Notes under the pieces: generated by a model | Databases searched by the model: none | Seen by the model: only the letters and a program-made list of their open reading frames with translations | Told to the model about the DNA's origin: nothing | Source: Clostridium sp. | GTDB taxonomy: Bacteria > Bacillota_I > Bacilli_A > Acholeplasmatales > Anaeroplasmataceae | Assembly (NCBI GenBank): GCA_022010015.1 | Contig: CP091735.1 | Span: 1,550,001 to 1,614,000 of the forward strand | Length of the DNA: 64,000 nt | Direction of reading: 5' to 3' | Translations under genes and position numbers: made by a program | Shown: positions 39,574 to 50,900 of the stretch, piece by piece | Layout of the letters: every line of letters begins with the position of its first letter | Position numbering within the stretch: the stretch's first letter is position 1

Positions 39574-40612
39574 TTTGTATAACGAACCTTATTTTTCCAT
39601 TTTTTTGATTAATAAAAAAATTATATTTCTTATCTTTTTAAAAATAATTCATAAAATTAATAAATATGTTTTTTTAATGATGATTACTATCAAATAGTTA
39701 TTTTTGTTACATGATTTATCAAGGGTTGCTTCAATTTTTAAGCGAAATGGAAATTGATTTAAATAGTAAACGTCTTCAAAGAAGATTTGATTTAAAAAGA
39801 ATCAATTAATTTAATCGATGAATTTATTGAAAAATCTAGTATTATATGTTCAAAGCTTGGCATTAGGTTTGATGTTAGTAAAAAAACAATTATGATAAAA
39901 TTAAGTCAGCATCCTATAGTTTTTTTATGACGATAAAATAATTTATAAAGTAACATTTGAAAATAATAATAAAAAGTTTAATAGATTTAAGTGATTTAAG
40001 TAATAAATTAGAAATGGCAAATAATTATTTATTTAAGTCATTATATTTGCTGATTAAAAAAATTGGACTGAATTATATAAAGAAAACGAAAATAATGATT
40101 TTTTTCTGATTACTTATTATATGTATATTTTCATTCATATCATAGTTCTAATAAGCATTTTACAATGTTTCACCATTTTTCAAATTATGAATCAATTAAA
40201 TTTCAAGGATAAAACGAACCAAAATGCAAAAAGAAAAAAATATCTTTCAGCTTTAAAGCTATTTTTTTGGATAAATATATGAATGAGAAAAAAATTCCTT
40301 TAATTATCATAATCTTTCTTTATTATCAAATCCGATTTTTTTCCAAACAAATTAGAAGCAGATGATTTGAAGGTTATTAAATGCTTCGTTAGTGGAATAT
40401 CTAATAGTTACTATTTAGAAAAATGCTAATTATATTTTTTTAAGGAAAATCGAGAATTGATTATGAATAAGCTATATTGGGAGGACAAGCTAAGTAGTAG
40501 TGAAAAAAATATGGATTATATTTTTCTAGCTGTTTATTTTGAAAATTTGGAAATTGATTCTCCTTTAAATAAAATAATTCCAAATGATATAAAGTATCGA
40601 TTAAAAATAGAG
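39574..40612 (+). CDS. Unrecognised protein, heavily broken frame
   Basis: Starts near TTG/ATG 39574 (GAGGTGAT upstream, MYNEPYFSIF...). After about fifteen run repairs it gives a protein of about 340 residues: LSRVASILSEMEIDLNSKRL, QRRFDLKESINLIDEFIEKS, SIICSKLGIRFDVSKKTIMI, ELEADDLKVIKCFVSGISNS, KNMDYIFLAVYFENLEIDSP. The first part could be a helix-turn-helix and the layout recalls Mga- or BglG-type regulators, but I see no clear motif of either. It lies between fruK and glpK, both sugar-use genes, so a regulator would make sense (inference). Confidence 0.4.
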
Positions 40613-40618
40613 GTAATT

Positions 40619-42126
40619 ATGAAATATATATTAGTTTTTAGATCAAGGAACAACGTCAACAAGAGCAATAATTTATGATCAAAAAGCAAAAAGTAATCGC
40701 GAGCGCTCAGGAAGAATTTAAACAAATATACCCTAAACCAGGATATGTAGAACACGATCCGATTGATATCTTATCAAGTGCAAGAAGTGTTATATCTACA
40801 GCCATAACTAGAGCAAAAAAATTAAGTATAGTGAATTATTAACTATGGGAATTACCAATCAGCGTGAAACAGTAATTCTTTTGGAATAAAGAAACAGGAG
40901 AGCCTATTTATAATGCGATAGTTTGGCAATGTAGAAGAAGTATAGACTATTGTAATAATCTTATTAATAATGGCTATGAGGAAATGATAAAAAGCCAAAA
41001 CTGGTTTAAAAAAATAGATCCTTATTTTTTTCAGCTACAAAAATTAAATGGATTTTTTTGAAAAATGTAAGTGTGGCTAGAAAGCTTGCTAAAGAAGGTA
41101 ATTTAGCAATTGGTACGATTGATACATATCTATTATGGAAGCTTTCAGGTGGAAAAAAATATAAAACAGATTACACTAATGCTTCAAGAAACAATGATTT
41201 TTTTAATATTTATGATTTAAGATGGGATACAGATTTGTGTAATTTATTTGGGATAGATATAAGCCTATTACCTGAAGTTTGTCCATCAAGTCATTTTTTT
41301 GGATATACAAGTGAAGATGTACTTGGTTGCAAAATACCTATAAATGGTGTTGCTGGTGACCAGCAAAGTGCTTTATTTGGCCAATTATGCTTAAAAAGTG
41401 GTGAATTAAAGGTTACATATGGTACTGGATGCTTCTTATTGATGAATACTGGTAATATGGCAATTAATAGTTCAAATGGCTTACTAACAACCCTTGCTTG
41501 TATGCAAGACAATAAACCAATATATGCAATTGAAGGAAGTGTATTTGTAGCTGGTGCATTAATACAATGGTTGCGTGATGAACTTGATATAATTAAAAGT
41601 GCTAGCGAAACGGAAGAAATAGCTAAAAGTGTCAAAGATGCAAATGGTGTTTACATTGTTCCTGCTTTTGTAGGACTTGGCGCTCCATACTGGGATTCAC
41701 AGGCTGAAGGAATAATTACAGGATTAACTAGAGGCGCTAATAAGAAGCATATAGTAAGAGCGGCTTTAGAAGCAATTGCCTATGAAGTATATGACCTAGT
41801 AAAAAAATAATGGAAGAAGAAAATAATGTTGAAATTAAAGCTATTAAGGTTGATGGTGGAGCATGTGTTAATAATTTTTTTAATGCAATTTCAGGCAGAT
41901 ATATTAAATAAATATCTTTTTAAGACCAACATCTATTGAAGTTACAGCTCTAGGTGCTTGCTATCTAGCAGGATTACGTGTTGGCTTATGGAATGAAAAA
42001 AAGATCTTGAAAGATTAGCACTAATTGATCAAGAGTTTAAGCCAAATATGAGTTATGAGGAAAGAAACAAATTAATAAACGGTTGGCATCAGGCTATTGA
42101 AAAAAATGAATCTTCAAATAAAATGA
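40619..42126 (+). CDS. glpK: Glycerol kinase
   Basis: Phosphorylates glycerol with ATP. Seen: ILVFDQGTTSTRAIIYDQ, PGYVEHDPIDIL, GITNQRETVILWNKETGEP, NAIVWQCRR, NASRNNDFFNIYDLRWD, GVAGDQQSALFGQ, GTGCFLLMNTG, FVGLGAPYWDSQAEGIITGL, RAALEAIAYEVYDL and VDGGACVNNFLMQFQ. These cover both FGGY signatures and the GDQQ substrate motif. About 495 residues. As written the frame would run past TGA 42124-42126; with one A less the end is EKMNLQIK, close to the family end. The His of the HPr-phosphorylation site (usually H-x-x-x-N) is replaced by NASRNN. Confidence 0.94.
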
Positions 42127-42132
42127 AAAGTC

Positions 42133-42170
42133 CTTCTAATATTAATTTATAAAATTAGGAAGGGTTTTTT
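42133..42170 (+). terminator. Terminator after glpK
   Basis: Stem CCTTCTAAT / ATTAGGAAGG (one bulge) with an A/T loop, followed by six T. Confidence 0.7.
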
Positions 42171-42709
42171 CTATACCTGATATTTTTTTAATAATTCAGC
42201 AAATCTAGCATAATGAATTATTTCTCTTTGCCTTAAAAAAAGGAAAGAGGAGCAAGAATATCCTTATCATTTGTTAAATCCATTAAATGCTCGTAGCAGG
42301 CTCTAGCCTTTTCCTCGGCGGCTAAATCTTCAGTTAGATCAGCAATTACATCACCTGTTGAGGCAAAGTAAGTAGCCGTAAATGGATTACCTGTGGCATC
42401 AACAGGATAAATTCCGTATTTATGTTCAGCATAGTTTGGAGCAAAGTCATTTGTTATTTTGGCATCTGCAGTAAGCATTCTAACCATTTCATATAATATT
42501 TCAACATGGGCTAATTCTTCAGTAGCAATTTCCTTAAGGAGAAGTTTTCCATCTTCAGTTGGCATAGTATTTGCCTGAAAGAAGTAACGCATTGCTGCAC
42601 CGATTTCACCAGAATATCCACCTATTTGGGTTAAGATTAATTTAGCAAAATCAGGATTGGGATTTTTAATATTAACAGGGTATTCTAAAAAGTTTTCATA
42701 TTTCCACAT
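42171..42709 (-). CDS. cotJC: CotJC-like manganese catalase
   Basis: Di-manganese ferritin-fold protein; in sporulating Bacilli a spore-coat component. Seen: MWKYENFLEYPVNIKNPNPD, LTQIGGYSGEIGAAMRYFFQ (metal Glu), IATEELAHVEILYEMVR (EExxHVE metal site), DLTEDLAAEEKARACYEHL (second E and EExxR), ending IIHYARFAELLKKYQV (after repair near 42235). About 180 residues, the CotJC length. The start follows GTGGTGAT. Downstream gene of the cotJ pair on the minus strand. Confidence 0.88.
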
Positions 42710-42774
42710 TTTTATCACCACTATAAAAATTATAATTTTTCGACAACTGCATCATTGCTTAATACATAAAAAAA

Positions 42775-43073
42775 TTATTTTTGAAAATAGTCAATCATTT
42801 TATTTCTTTCAGTATTAAGCTGCTTTTAATGCTTCAATTGCCTTTTACTGAATTTTTTTATGAGTACCAATAAATAAATTAAGTTCAATTGCAATAAATG
42901 TGTAGATTTGAATTAAATAAAGTATTTGGTCCTTTATAGATAATGTTGTCATTTCCTCAGGAATAAATTTATAGGGAATATATAAATTTTTGCCAGGCAC
43001 TACCCTTTAGGAAGGATTTTTCTAAGTCAGGACTTAAATTAAATTCTTGGGTTTTAATTTCTAAAATATTCAT
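42775..43073 (-). CDS. Fused CotJA-CotJB-like protein
   Basis: One ORF of about 100 residues. N-terminal part: FLKGSAWQNLYIPYKFIPEE, the CotJA-type end 'LxxGTxFxxLYxPY'. C-terminal part: SIKDQILYLIQIYTFIAIEL, NLFIGTH, then KAIEALKQLNTERNKMIDYF, the CotJB pattern 'DLNLYLDTHPxxxxA'. In Bacillus these are two genes. Start by GGAGGAAATT before ATG at 43073. Two frame repairs near 42829 and 42858. It stands directly upstream of cotJC. Confidence 0.75.
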
Positions 43074-43110
43074 AATTTCCTCCCAAGATATTATATGATA
43101 TAAGAATAAA

Positions 43111-43134
43111 AGAAAAAAAGGGCAGAAGCCCTTT
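43111..43134 (-). terminator. Terminator after the ferredoxin gene
   Basis: On the minus strand: stem AAAGGGC / GCCCTTT with loop TTCT, followed by T. Confidence 0.75.
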
Positions 43135-43143
43135 GTTTCATAA

Positions 43144-43314
43144 TTATTCCTCTTCAATTGCAGAAACTGGACAAACAGCTTGGCAAGCACCACAATCGAT
43201 GCAAACAGCTGGATCAATTTCTGACTGAGTATCGCCAGCAGTTATTGCAGAAACTGGACATTCAGCAATACAAGCTCCGCAAGAAATACAAGCATCAGTT
43301 ACCTTTCTTGGCAT
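43144..43314 (-). CDS. 2[4Fe-4S] ferredoxin
   Basis: 56 residues, intact: two cluster motifs CISCGACIAECP and CIDCGACQAVCP, each CxxCxxCxxxCP, in the repeat layout of clostridial ferredoxins. Start MPRKVTDA with GGAGGTTG before it. A low-potential electron carrier that could serve the [FeFe] hydrogenase at 26.6 kb. It has its own terminator, so it is expressed apart from the cotJ genes. Confidence 0.95.
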   Translation of the reverse strand: MPRKVTDACISCGACIAECPVSAITAGDTQSEIDPAVCIDCGACQAVCPVSAIEEE

Positions 43315-43451
43315 AGTACAACCTCCTTATTACTTTATCTAGATTATATAACATTTTTTTATTCAAAGTAAATACTTCTAATTAGAAAAAAACTATTGAT
43401 TATTTTTCTTTCTTTAAGATAAAATATAATGTGTAACGAGGAGTTGATTAT

Positions 43452-43689
43452 ATGTTATCATTTTTTTAAGTGTCCCTACATACGGAATAGTAATTATAGC
43501 AATTGGTACATTTATTATAGGTTTAGTTGTAGGATTCTTCCTTTCAAGATTTTTTTATTTAAGAGATATTTAAAGAAGAATCCACCAGTTAATGAAAATA
43601 TGATTAGAGCTATGATGCAGCAAATGGGTAGAACCCCATCTGAAAAGCAAGTAAGAGCTGTAATGAAATCAATGAATGATGCAAAATAA
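43452..43689 (+). CDS. yneF: YneF family (UPF0154) membrane protein
   Basis: One N-terminal helix (IVIIAIGTFIIGLVVGFFLS) and the conserved tail NPPVNENMIRAMMQQMGRTP, SEKQVRAVMKSMN. This is the full UPF0154 pattern; about 78 residues, ATG 43452 after GAGGAGTT. Two T-run shifts (43463, 43550). Function of the family is not known. Confidence 0.9.
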
Positions 43690-43744
43690 TTGATGAATAC
43701 ACAAGACTAATCTTGTGTATTCTTTATTTTAAAGGAGAAATTAT

Positions 43745-44612
43745 ATGGATTGTTGTTTATGGATATTATATAGTTCATATTATGATAATGAGGAATTAAA
43801 TTCAGCTAAAAAAATGTTAAATAAGGCTCTTGAATTTGAGATTAAAGCTGAATTAAAATTTTTTTGATTATTTTTAAAATAGAAGAACAAAAAAATATTT
43901 TATAAGGATGAATTGGTAACTTATTATCCTAAAGTTATTTTTTTAGAGGCCATAATATAGAATTAATTAAATTTTTTTGAGGAAAAAGGGCGTTTATGTA
44001 ATAAACAAATCTTTTACAACTATTGTTTGTAAAGATAAATGGCAAACAAATGAATTAGTTAAATCCTTAAATATTCAAACGCCTAATTGCGAAATATATA
44101 ATGGTCAAAGCTTTGATTACTGCATGAAAAAAAGTATGGACTTCCGTTTTTTTAATTAAATATCGCTATGGTGCTCAAGGCAAAAAGCATTTATTTAATT
44201 AATAACTTGAATGATTTTAATATAACAAAGAATATTAATAATGATGATTATATAATACAAGAATACATAAAATCTTCATATGGTAAAGATTTAAGGGTTT
44301 ATATAATAAAAAAACACCTGGCATGCTGCTTGTATAAGAGCTAATGAAAATAGCTTTATGTCTAATATAGCTCAAGGTGGAAAAAAAGCTATCATTATGA
44401 TTTAAGCGAAGATGATTATAATAAAGCCTTGAAAATTTTTTTAATAAGCTTGATGGAGATATTATAAGTGTTGATTTTTTTATTTGGAGATAATGGACTA
44501 ATTTTTTTGTGAAGCCAATACTAATGCTGGATTTGCTTCCTTCAATTTTTTTAGGCTATAGCGTTAGAGATTATATGATGGAATACATAAAAAAACATAA
44601 TAAAAAAAGTAA
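43745..44612 (+). CDS. RimK-like ATP-grasp ligase
   Basis: Seen after repair: N-terminal domain with VIFLRGHNIELIKFFEEKGV and VINKSFTTIVCKDKWQTNEL, ATP-grasp core LPFLIKYRYGAQGKSIYLIN, YIIQEYIKSSYGKDLRVYII (the E-x-x-x-S-x-G-x-D-x-R motif), GGKSYHYDL and FCEANTNAGFASF (metal-binding E and N). These are the RimK/LysX features, so it joins an amino acid or acid to a carboxylate; the substrate is unknown. About 285 residues; ATG 43745 after GGAG. The end is set by the TAA at 44610-44612 and lies within the shared terminator. Confidence 0.82.
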
Positions 44613-44637
44613 GCATCATTGCTTACTTTTTTTGAAG
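44603..44637. terminator. Bidirectional terminator between ATP-grasp gene and plsY
   Basis: AAAAAAAGTAAGCA...TGCTTACTTTTTTT: 8-bp stem with A and T runs on the two sides, serving the convergent genes. Confidence 0.8.
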
Positions 44638-45314
44638 CTGTTTTCAGTTCCAGCCATTAATCTTTTATAATTTTTGATATGCTTTAGTAAAATTAATACA
44701 CCCATAAGGGAATAGCATATTTCTGTAAATATGTCTGGCTTACCAATTAACCAACCTAAAAAGCTAACATTCTCAGAACTAATTCCTACAAAATGTAGAA
44801 TCCATGCAGAGATTAAGACTGTAAGAGTAGCACCTGTAGATGCTAGGGAAACATAACCAGTTGAGTATAACACAATTACAAAGCAAATCAAACATAAGAC
44901 AGCTGGAATTGGCGTAAGAGCTAACACAACACCTAGTGATGTGGCAACGCCCTTGCCGCCTTTAAAATCCAAATAGATTGAGAAGGTATGACCAATAATC
45001 GCGGCTAATCCATATGAAAGATGAGGAATAGGTGATTGCCATATGTTAAACGGCTCAAGGATATATTTGATGATTATTATCATCAAGGCTCCTTTTAAAA
45101 CATCAAAGAAAAAAATACTGTAAATCCAACCTTTTTTTCCAAGAACACGAATGGTGTTGGTGGTGCCAATATTTTTTTGCTTCCGTATTTACGGATATCT
45201 TTACCGCAAATTAATTTTTCCAAATAAAACGCCAAATGGAATAGCGCCAATTAAATATGAGCAAATTAATAGAATAATGGCTAATGAAATATTTGATGCA
45301 GATGCACTTAACAT
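44616..45314 (-). CDS. plsY: Glycerol-3-phosphate acyltransferase PlsY
   Basis: Membrane enzyme that acylates sn-glycerol-3-phosphate with acyl-phosphate. Seen: LICSYLIGAIPFGVLFGK, then GSKNIGTTNTIRVLGKK-like sequence (active-site loop GSGNxGxTN), YGLAAIIGHTFSIYLDFKGG, KGVATSLGVVLAL and YVSLAS. The GGKGVAT motif binds the acyl-phosphate. About 232 residues; ATG at 45314 with GGAGGTC upstream. Shifts near 45110, 45170 and 45215. It shares its upstream region with divergent parE, a common arrangement in Bacilli. Confidence 0.93.
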
Positions 45315-45461
45315 TAATAAGACCTCCAATAATATATGCTTTTAATTATATTTCAAATAGCTTGAAATGTCAAAGTAATTGTGAATAATAGCAACTAATA
45401 ATAACTTGTATAAAAAAAATAAAATTATGTTAAAATTATAGGAAAAGGTAGTGTGAGTATA

Positions 45462-47393
45462 ATGAGTAATTATGATGATAAATCGATTGAAGTTTTTAAA
45501 AAGGATTAGAGCCAGTTCGTAAACGTCCGGGTATGTATATTGGTTCAACTGATTCTCGAGGACTTCACCATTTAGTTTGGGAAATTGTTGATAACGCTAT
45601 TGATGAAGCACTGGCTGGCTTTGGTAAGGAAATAAGTGTAACAATTAATCAAGATAATTCAATTACGGTTGTGGATAATGGTCGTGGTGTTCCTTGTGGA
45701 ATACATTCGACTGGAAAAAATACAATGGAAGTAATATATACCATTTTACATGCAGGCGGAAAATTTGGCGGAGCAGATGGCGGATATAAAGTTTCTGGCG
45801 GACTTCATGGAGTTGGTGGAAGTGTTGTTAATGCCCTTTCTACCTTTATGCAGGTAACAAGCTATAGAGATGGAAAGATTCATCAAATGACATTTAGAAA
45901 TGGTGGAACAGAAATCAGCAAGATGGAAATACTTGGAGATACAAAAAAGACAGGTACTACAGTGACATTTAAACCAGATCCAACTATTTTTTTCTACTAC
46001 ATTGTTTAATTATGATACTATTAAGGAAAGAATTCGTGAATCAGCTTTTTTGATTAAGGGCCTAAAAATGGTTTTAATTGATAAACGAAGTAATAAGAAT
46101 GAGTCATTTCATTACGAAAACGGAATTACAGAATATGTAACTCTTCTTGATGAAAAGAAAAAGCCAAGCTTTCCTGTTGGCTATTTTGAAGGAAAAACGG
46201 ACAAAATTGAAGTTGAAATTGCTATGCAATTTATCGATGAATATGACGAGACAATTGTTTCCTTTGTAAATAATGTTCGTACTAAGGATGGCGGTACCCA
46301 TGAAACCGGCTTTAAAACTGCTTTAACAAGAGCATTTAATGATTACGCTAAAAAAAGAATAATTTAATTAAAGCTAATGCTAGTTTAGAGGGTTCTGATA
46401 TAAGAACAGGTATGACAGCTGTTGTTTCAGTTAGAATTGAAGAATCAATTTTTGGAATTTGAGGGCCAAACTAAGGGTAAATTAGGTACCCCACTTGCTA
46501 AAAATGCGGTTGATAGTGTATTTTATGAAAAAAATTATCATTTTATTTAATGGAGAATCCTGAATTAGCTAAGGCGGTTATTCATAAGGCATTAATTAAT
46601 TTTTAACGCTCGTGAGGCTGCTCGTAAGGCAAGAAACGAAGCTAGAATGGAAAAAGAAGGATAAGAAGGAGTTAAATTTAAGTGGAAAAATTATCTCCTG
46701 CGCAAGAAAAAAAAAAGAAATTAATGAATTATATTTAGTTGAGGGTGATTCAGCTGGTGGCTCTGCTAAGCAAGGAAGAGATAGACGCTTTCAAGCAATT
46801 TTGCCACTTAGAGGTAAAGTATTAAATACTGAAAAGAGTGATGTTGATGATGCATTAAAGAATCAAGAAATTGCGACAATGATTTATACTATTGGTGCTG
46901 ATTTTGGTGATGAAATTTGATATTAAAAAATGTAATTATAAAAAGGTTATTATTATGACCGATGCTGATGATGATGGTGCTCATATTCAGAATCTTTTTA
47001 CTAACATTCTTCTTTAGATATATGCGTCCATTAATTGAAGATGGTCGAGTTTATATTGCCCTTCCACCACTATTTAAGATTACTAAACGTGGTAAGAAGG
47101 AAGAAATTGTTTATGCCTGGACTAATGAGGAACAACAAGAAATATTAAAGAGCTGTAAATGTCCAACTATTGTTCAACGTTATAAGGGACTTGGTGAAAT
47201 GAATGCATCTCAGCTATGGGATACAACTATGAATCCTGAAACAAGATCTCTTATCAAGGTTAATATTGAAGATGCGGCTGAAGCGGAAAATCAAATAAAT
47301 ATTTTAATGGGTAAGGATGCCGCAAGACGTAGAAATTGGCTAGAAAGCCATGTTCATTTTACTTTAGAGGATGAAGAAAGTGAGGAAATGTAG
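45462..47393 (+). CDS. parE: DNA topoisomerase IV subunit B
   Basis: ATPase subunit of topoisomerase IV. Seen: VRKRPGMYIGSTDSRGLHHL, WEIVDNAIDEALAG, GRGVPCGIH, GGYKVSGGLHGVGGSVVNAL, TKDGGTHETGF, TOPRIM motif YLVEGDSAGGSAKQGRDRRF, TDADDDGAHI, RYKGLGEMNASQLWDTTMNP. Choice of ParE over GyrB: ILPLRGKVLNTEKSD and the following parC. About 640 residues. Shifts at 45497, 45988, 46360, 46453, 46530 and others. The stop is 1 base before the parC ATG. Confidence 0.94.
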
Positions 47394-47394
47394 T

Positions 47395-50195
47395 ATGGCA
47401 AGTATAGACATAAAAAAGAAACTAGATATGTTTTTAAATGAAAAATTCCAACATGAACGCTTAGAAAACGTAATTGGCGATCGTTTTGGAAGATATTCGA
47501 AATATATTATTCAGGAGCGTGCAATCCCTGATATCAGAGATGGACTTAAGCCTGTTCAACGTAGAATTTTATATGCAATGAATGAACTAGGAATTACTGC
47601 TAATGCACCATATAAAAAAAATCAGCACGTATTGCTGGTGAGGTAATGGGTAAATACCATCCTCATGGCGACAGTTCAATTTATGAAGCTCTTGTTCATA
47701 TGTCTCAATCTTGGAAAATGGGTGTAACCCTAATTGATATGCATGGTAATAATGGTAGTATGGATGGTGATGGTCCAGCAGCAATGCGTTACACTGAAGC
47801 AAGAATGAGTAAAAATGCTGAATATCTTTTGAAGGATATTGAAAAGAATACGGTTCCATTTATTCCAAACTTTGATGAGGAGGAGCAGGAGCCTACTGTT
47901 TTACCAGCCAAATTCCCTAATTTGCTTGTAAATGGTTCATTTGGTATTTCATCAGGATATTCAACAAACATTCCACCTCATAATTTAAATGAAATAGTTG
48001 ATGCCACAATTTATAAAAATTGATCATCCTAATATGACAATTGATGACTTATTAAAAAAATTGTTAAAGGTCCAGATTTCCCAACAGGCGGAATTGTTCA
48101 AGGAATTGACGGAATAAGAGAAGCATTTTTTTAACTGGTGCTGGAAGTGTAGTTGTAAGAAGTAAATATGCAATTGAACAGATGGGTACTGACCAGGAAA
48201 GAATTGTTATAACAGAAGTTCCGTTTGGAATTGAAAAAGCTAAAACTGTTGAAAAAATTGCCCAATTAAAAATTGATAATAAGCTTCCTGATGTTTTAGA
48301 TGTTAGAGATGAATCTGATAGAGAAGGCCTAAGAATAGCTATTGATCTTAAAAAAAGGGTGCAAATGTTTTTAGCAATTTTAACCTATATTTTTTTAAAA
48401 AAACACTGATTTACAGATAAAGTACACCTATAATATGGTTTCAATTTGTGATATGCTTCCTAAAAAGACTTGGCGTTTTACCAATTCTAGATGCATATAT
48501 TAATCATCAAAAAGGAAGTTATTACTAATAGAACTAATTTTGAACTTGATAACGCCAAGAAAAGACTTCATATTGTTGAAGGTCTAATCAAAATGGTAAG
48601 CATTCTTGATGAGGTAATAAAAACAATTAGAGCTAGTAAAAAAATAAGGCTGATTCAAAAAGAAAATTTAGTTAATAAATTTGGCTTTACCCCAACTCAA
48701 GCTGAGGCCATTGTAACAATACAGCTATATCGACTATCATCAACCGATGTTCAGGCTTTATTAGATGAGCAAACAATGCTTAATGAAAATATTAAACGCT
48801 ATAATTTAATACTAGAAAATGAAAAAAAGAACTATTAAAGGTAATAAAATCTGAATTAAAGGATATAAATAAGGTAATAGTGACTCCTAGAAAGAGTGTT
48901 ATTGAGGATGAAGTAGAGGATTTAAAGATTGACGAAACGGACCTAATATCTAAAGAGCAAACAATGGTTTGTATTTCTAAGGAGGGTTATATAAAGCGTT
49001 GTTCTATTAAATCATTTAACGCAAGTAAGCAAAATCAATTAAAGGAAAAATGACGCAGTTATTTTTCTTAAATGAGGTTTCTACTCTTGATACAATGCTA
49101 ATTTTTACTAATCTAGGTAATTATATTTATTTGCCTGTATATAAAATTACAGAATGTAAAATGAAGGATATTGGTAGCTTTGTTGGATCTTATGCACCGC
49201 TAGCACCAAAGGAAAAAATAGTTCAAGTGTTTGCTATTAATAAGTTTGATCCGTTATCTAATGTTTTATTTGCAACAAATAAAGGAATGATGAAGCAAAC
49301 ACAGCTTTCACTTCTTGATGTTTCACGCTACAATAAAACGATTAGAGCTATGAAATTATCAATGGATGAGGAGTTAGTAAGCGTTGATATTACCAATAAT
49401 CCTTTAGAGATATTTGCAATTTCTAAAAATTGTGAGGGATTACGTTTTAGAGCAAGCGAAATATCATTATATGGAACACAAGCAGGTGGCGTTAAATCAA
49501 TTAATTTAAAGCCTGACGATGAACTTGTAAAAAGCATTTTTATACTAATAAAAAAATGAGGATTTACTAATTTTTTTACAAGTAGAGGCAATTTGAAGAG
49601 AATGAAGGTTTGTGATGTTCCATTAACAAAACGTAGTAGAAGTGGAAATACTTTTAATTAAAAATGATTAAGGCAAATCCACATTACGCAGTTGGCGCTT
49701 CAAATTTAACGGCAAATCAATATAAGGAAGATGTTAATGTCCATCTGATTTATACAAATGGAAATGATGAAATTAGTGCATACCAATTAAAATACAATGT
49801 TTCTGATGCCGGAAAATGTATAATTAAGGAAGAACTTGGAAAGCCAGTAGGATTATATGTTGATAAAGCCTCAAATGAAGAAATTGTTTCAGGAGATTAC
49901 TTATATGAAGCTCCAAGAGAAGACTTATTTACAATGGGCATTGAGGATGATACACCATTAGTAGCTCCAACAAAGCCTAAAAAAAGATCTTTTTAAGTGA
50001 ACTTGACGCCATATTAGGAAATAAAGATAAAGAAAATGATAAAACAATTATTACAGAAACAGATGCTTCTGTAATAAAAAGAAAGTCCTTCTTCAATAAG
50101 AATTAAGAAAAAAAGCAAGCAAAAAAATGCCTATTGATGAAGAAGAAAATGAAAAAGAATTTAAGCCTACTAAAAAAAATCTATTTGATGAATAG
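47395..50195 (+). CDS. parC: DNA topoisomerase IV subunit A
   Basis: DNA-cutting subunit. Seen: ERAIPDIRDGLKPVQRRILY, GKYHPHGDSSIYEALVHMSQ, MRYTEARMSK (active-site Tyr), PTVLPAKFPNLLVNGSFGIS, GFTPTQAEAIVTIQLYRLSS, then a C-terminal beta-pinwheel domain (MVCISKEGYIKRCSIKSF, FATNKGMMKQTQLS, GTQAGGVKSINL). The quinolone-determining stretch HPHGDSSIY is wild type. It ends in an acidic/lysine-rich tail (EDDTPLVAPTKPKK ... KKNLFDE) after several A-run shifts; about 930 residues, somewhat longer than usual, and the tail is the least certain part. Confidence 0.93.
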
Positions 50196-50218
50196 CATGT
50201 AATGCTTAAGGAGGGTTT

Positions 50219-50857
50219 ATGCCTGAAAATGAATTTGAAGAATATTTAATTGAAGATGAAGAAAAGGATGAGCAAAAGGAAGAAACAAAAGAACAAAGAA
50301 AAGCTACACCTTATGAGCAATTTACTGAAAAAGTAGACACTATCATTAAACGAATTGAAAAAAAGGCGAGGTAAGTGAATTTAGTGCCTTTAATAATGAA
50401 ATGAAACCTACTATAAAAAAGGTAAATCAATGCTTCAACTTATTCGTCATCAAAATATTAAACGTGGCGATATTGTTTTTAATTACGACTCCGAATGGTT
50501 ATACAATTAAACGTGTTATAAAAATTTGTTAAAAAAATGGTATATTACTGCTTGGAGATCATGAAAGAAAAATATACATTAATCATTGATAAAACGCAAA
50601 TTTTAGGAAAAAAATTGTAGCTAAAATTGAAAGAAACAAATATATTAGCTTTAATTCAGTAAAACAAAAAAAGACGAGGTAATCGTCTAGTTAGATTTGC
50701 TTGTTTTAAAACGTTTGGAAGAATTTATAATGATATATTAGATAAATCAAAGGCTACTGTAAGTGCTGTTGAAGCAAAGAATCAGGATATTAATATAATT
50801 GATTCTAATAATTCAATTGATGATCTTCCTGATGTTAACTTTACTGATGAAAAATAA
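50219..50857 (+). CDS. S26/S24-like serine protease (signal-peptidase-like)
   Basis: Begins with an acidic stretch (MPENEFEEYLIEDEEKDEQK), then FNNEMKPTIKKGKSMLQLIR: the G-K-S-M motif with the nucleophile Ser as in type I signal peptidases, IKRGDIVFITTPNGYTIKRV (Lys dyad region) and LLGDHE. The end RGNRLVRFACFKTFGRI recalls the clostridial S24/S26 proteins that end in 'RLYVRLW'. No membrane anchor is visible at the N-terminus. About 210 residues after five shifts. Substrate unknown; ATG 50219 after GGAGG, 23 bases behind parC. Confidence 0.55.
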
Positions 50858-50866
50858 TTTCAAAAA

Positions 50867-50900
50867 GCAATCTAGTAATAATAACTAGATTGCTTTTTTT
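50867..50900 (+). terminator. Terminator after the protease gene
   Basis: Perfect 10-bp stem GCAATCTAGT / ACTAGATTGC with a 7-base loop and seven T. Confidence 0.85.
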
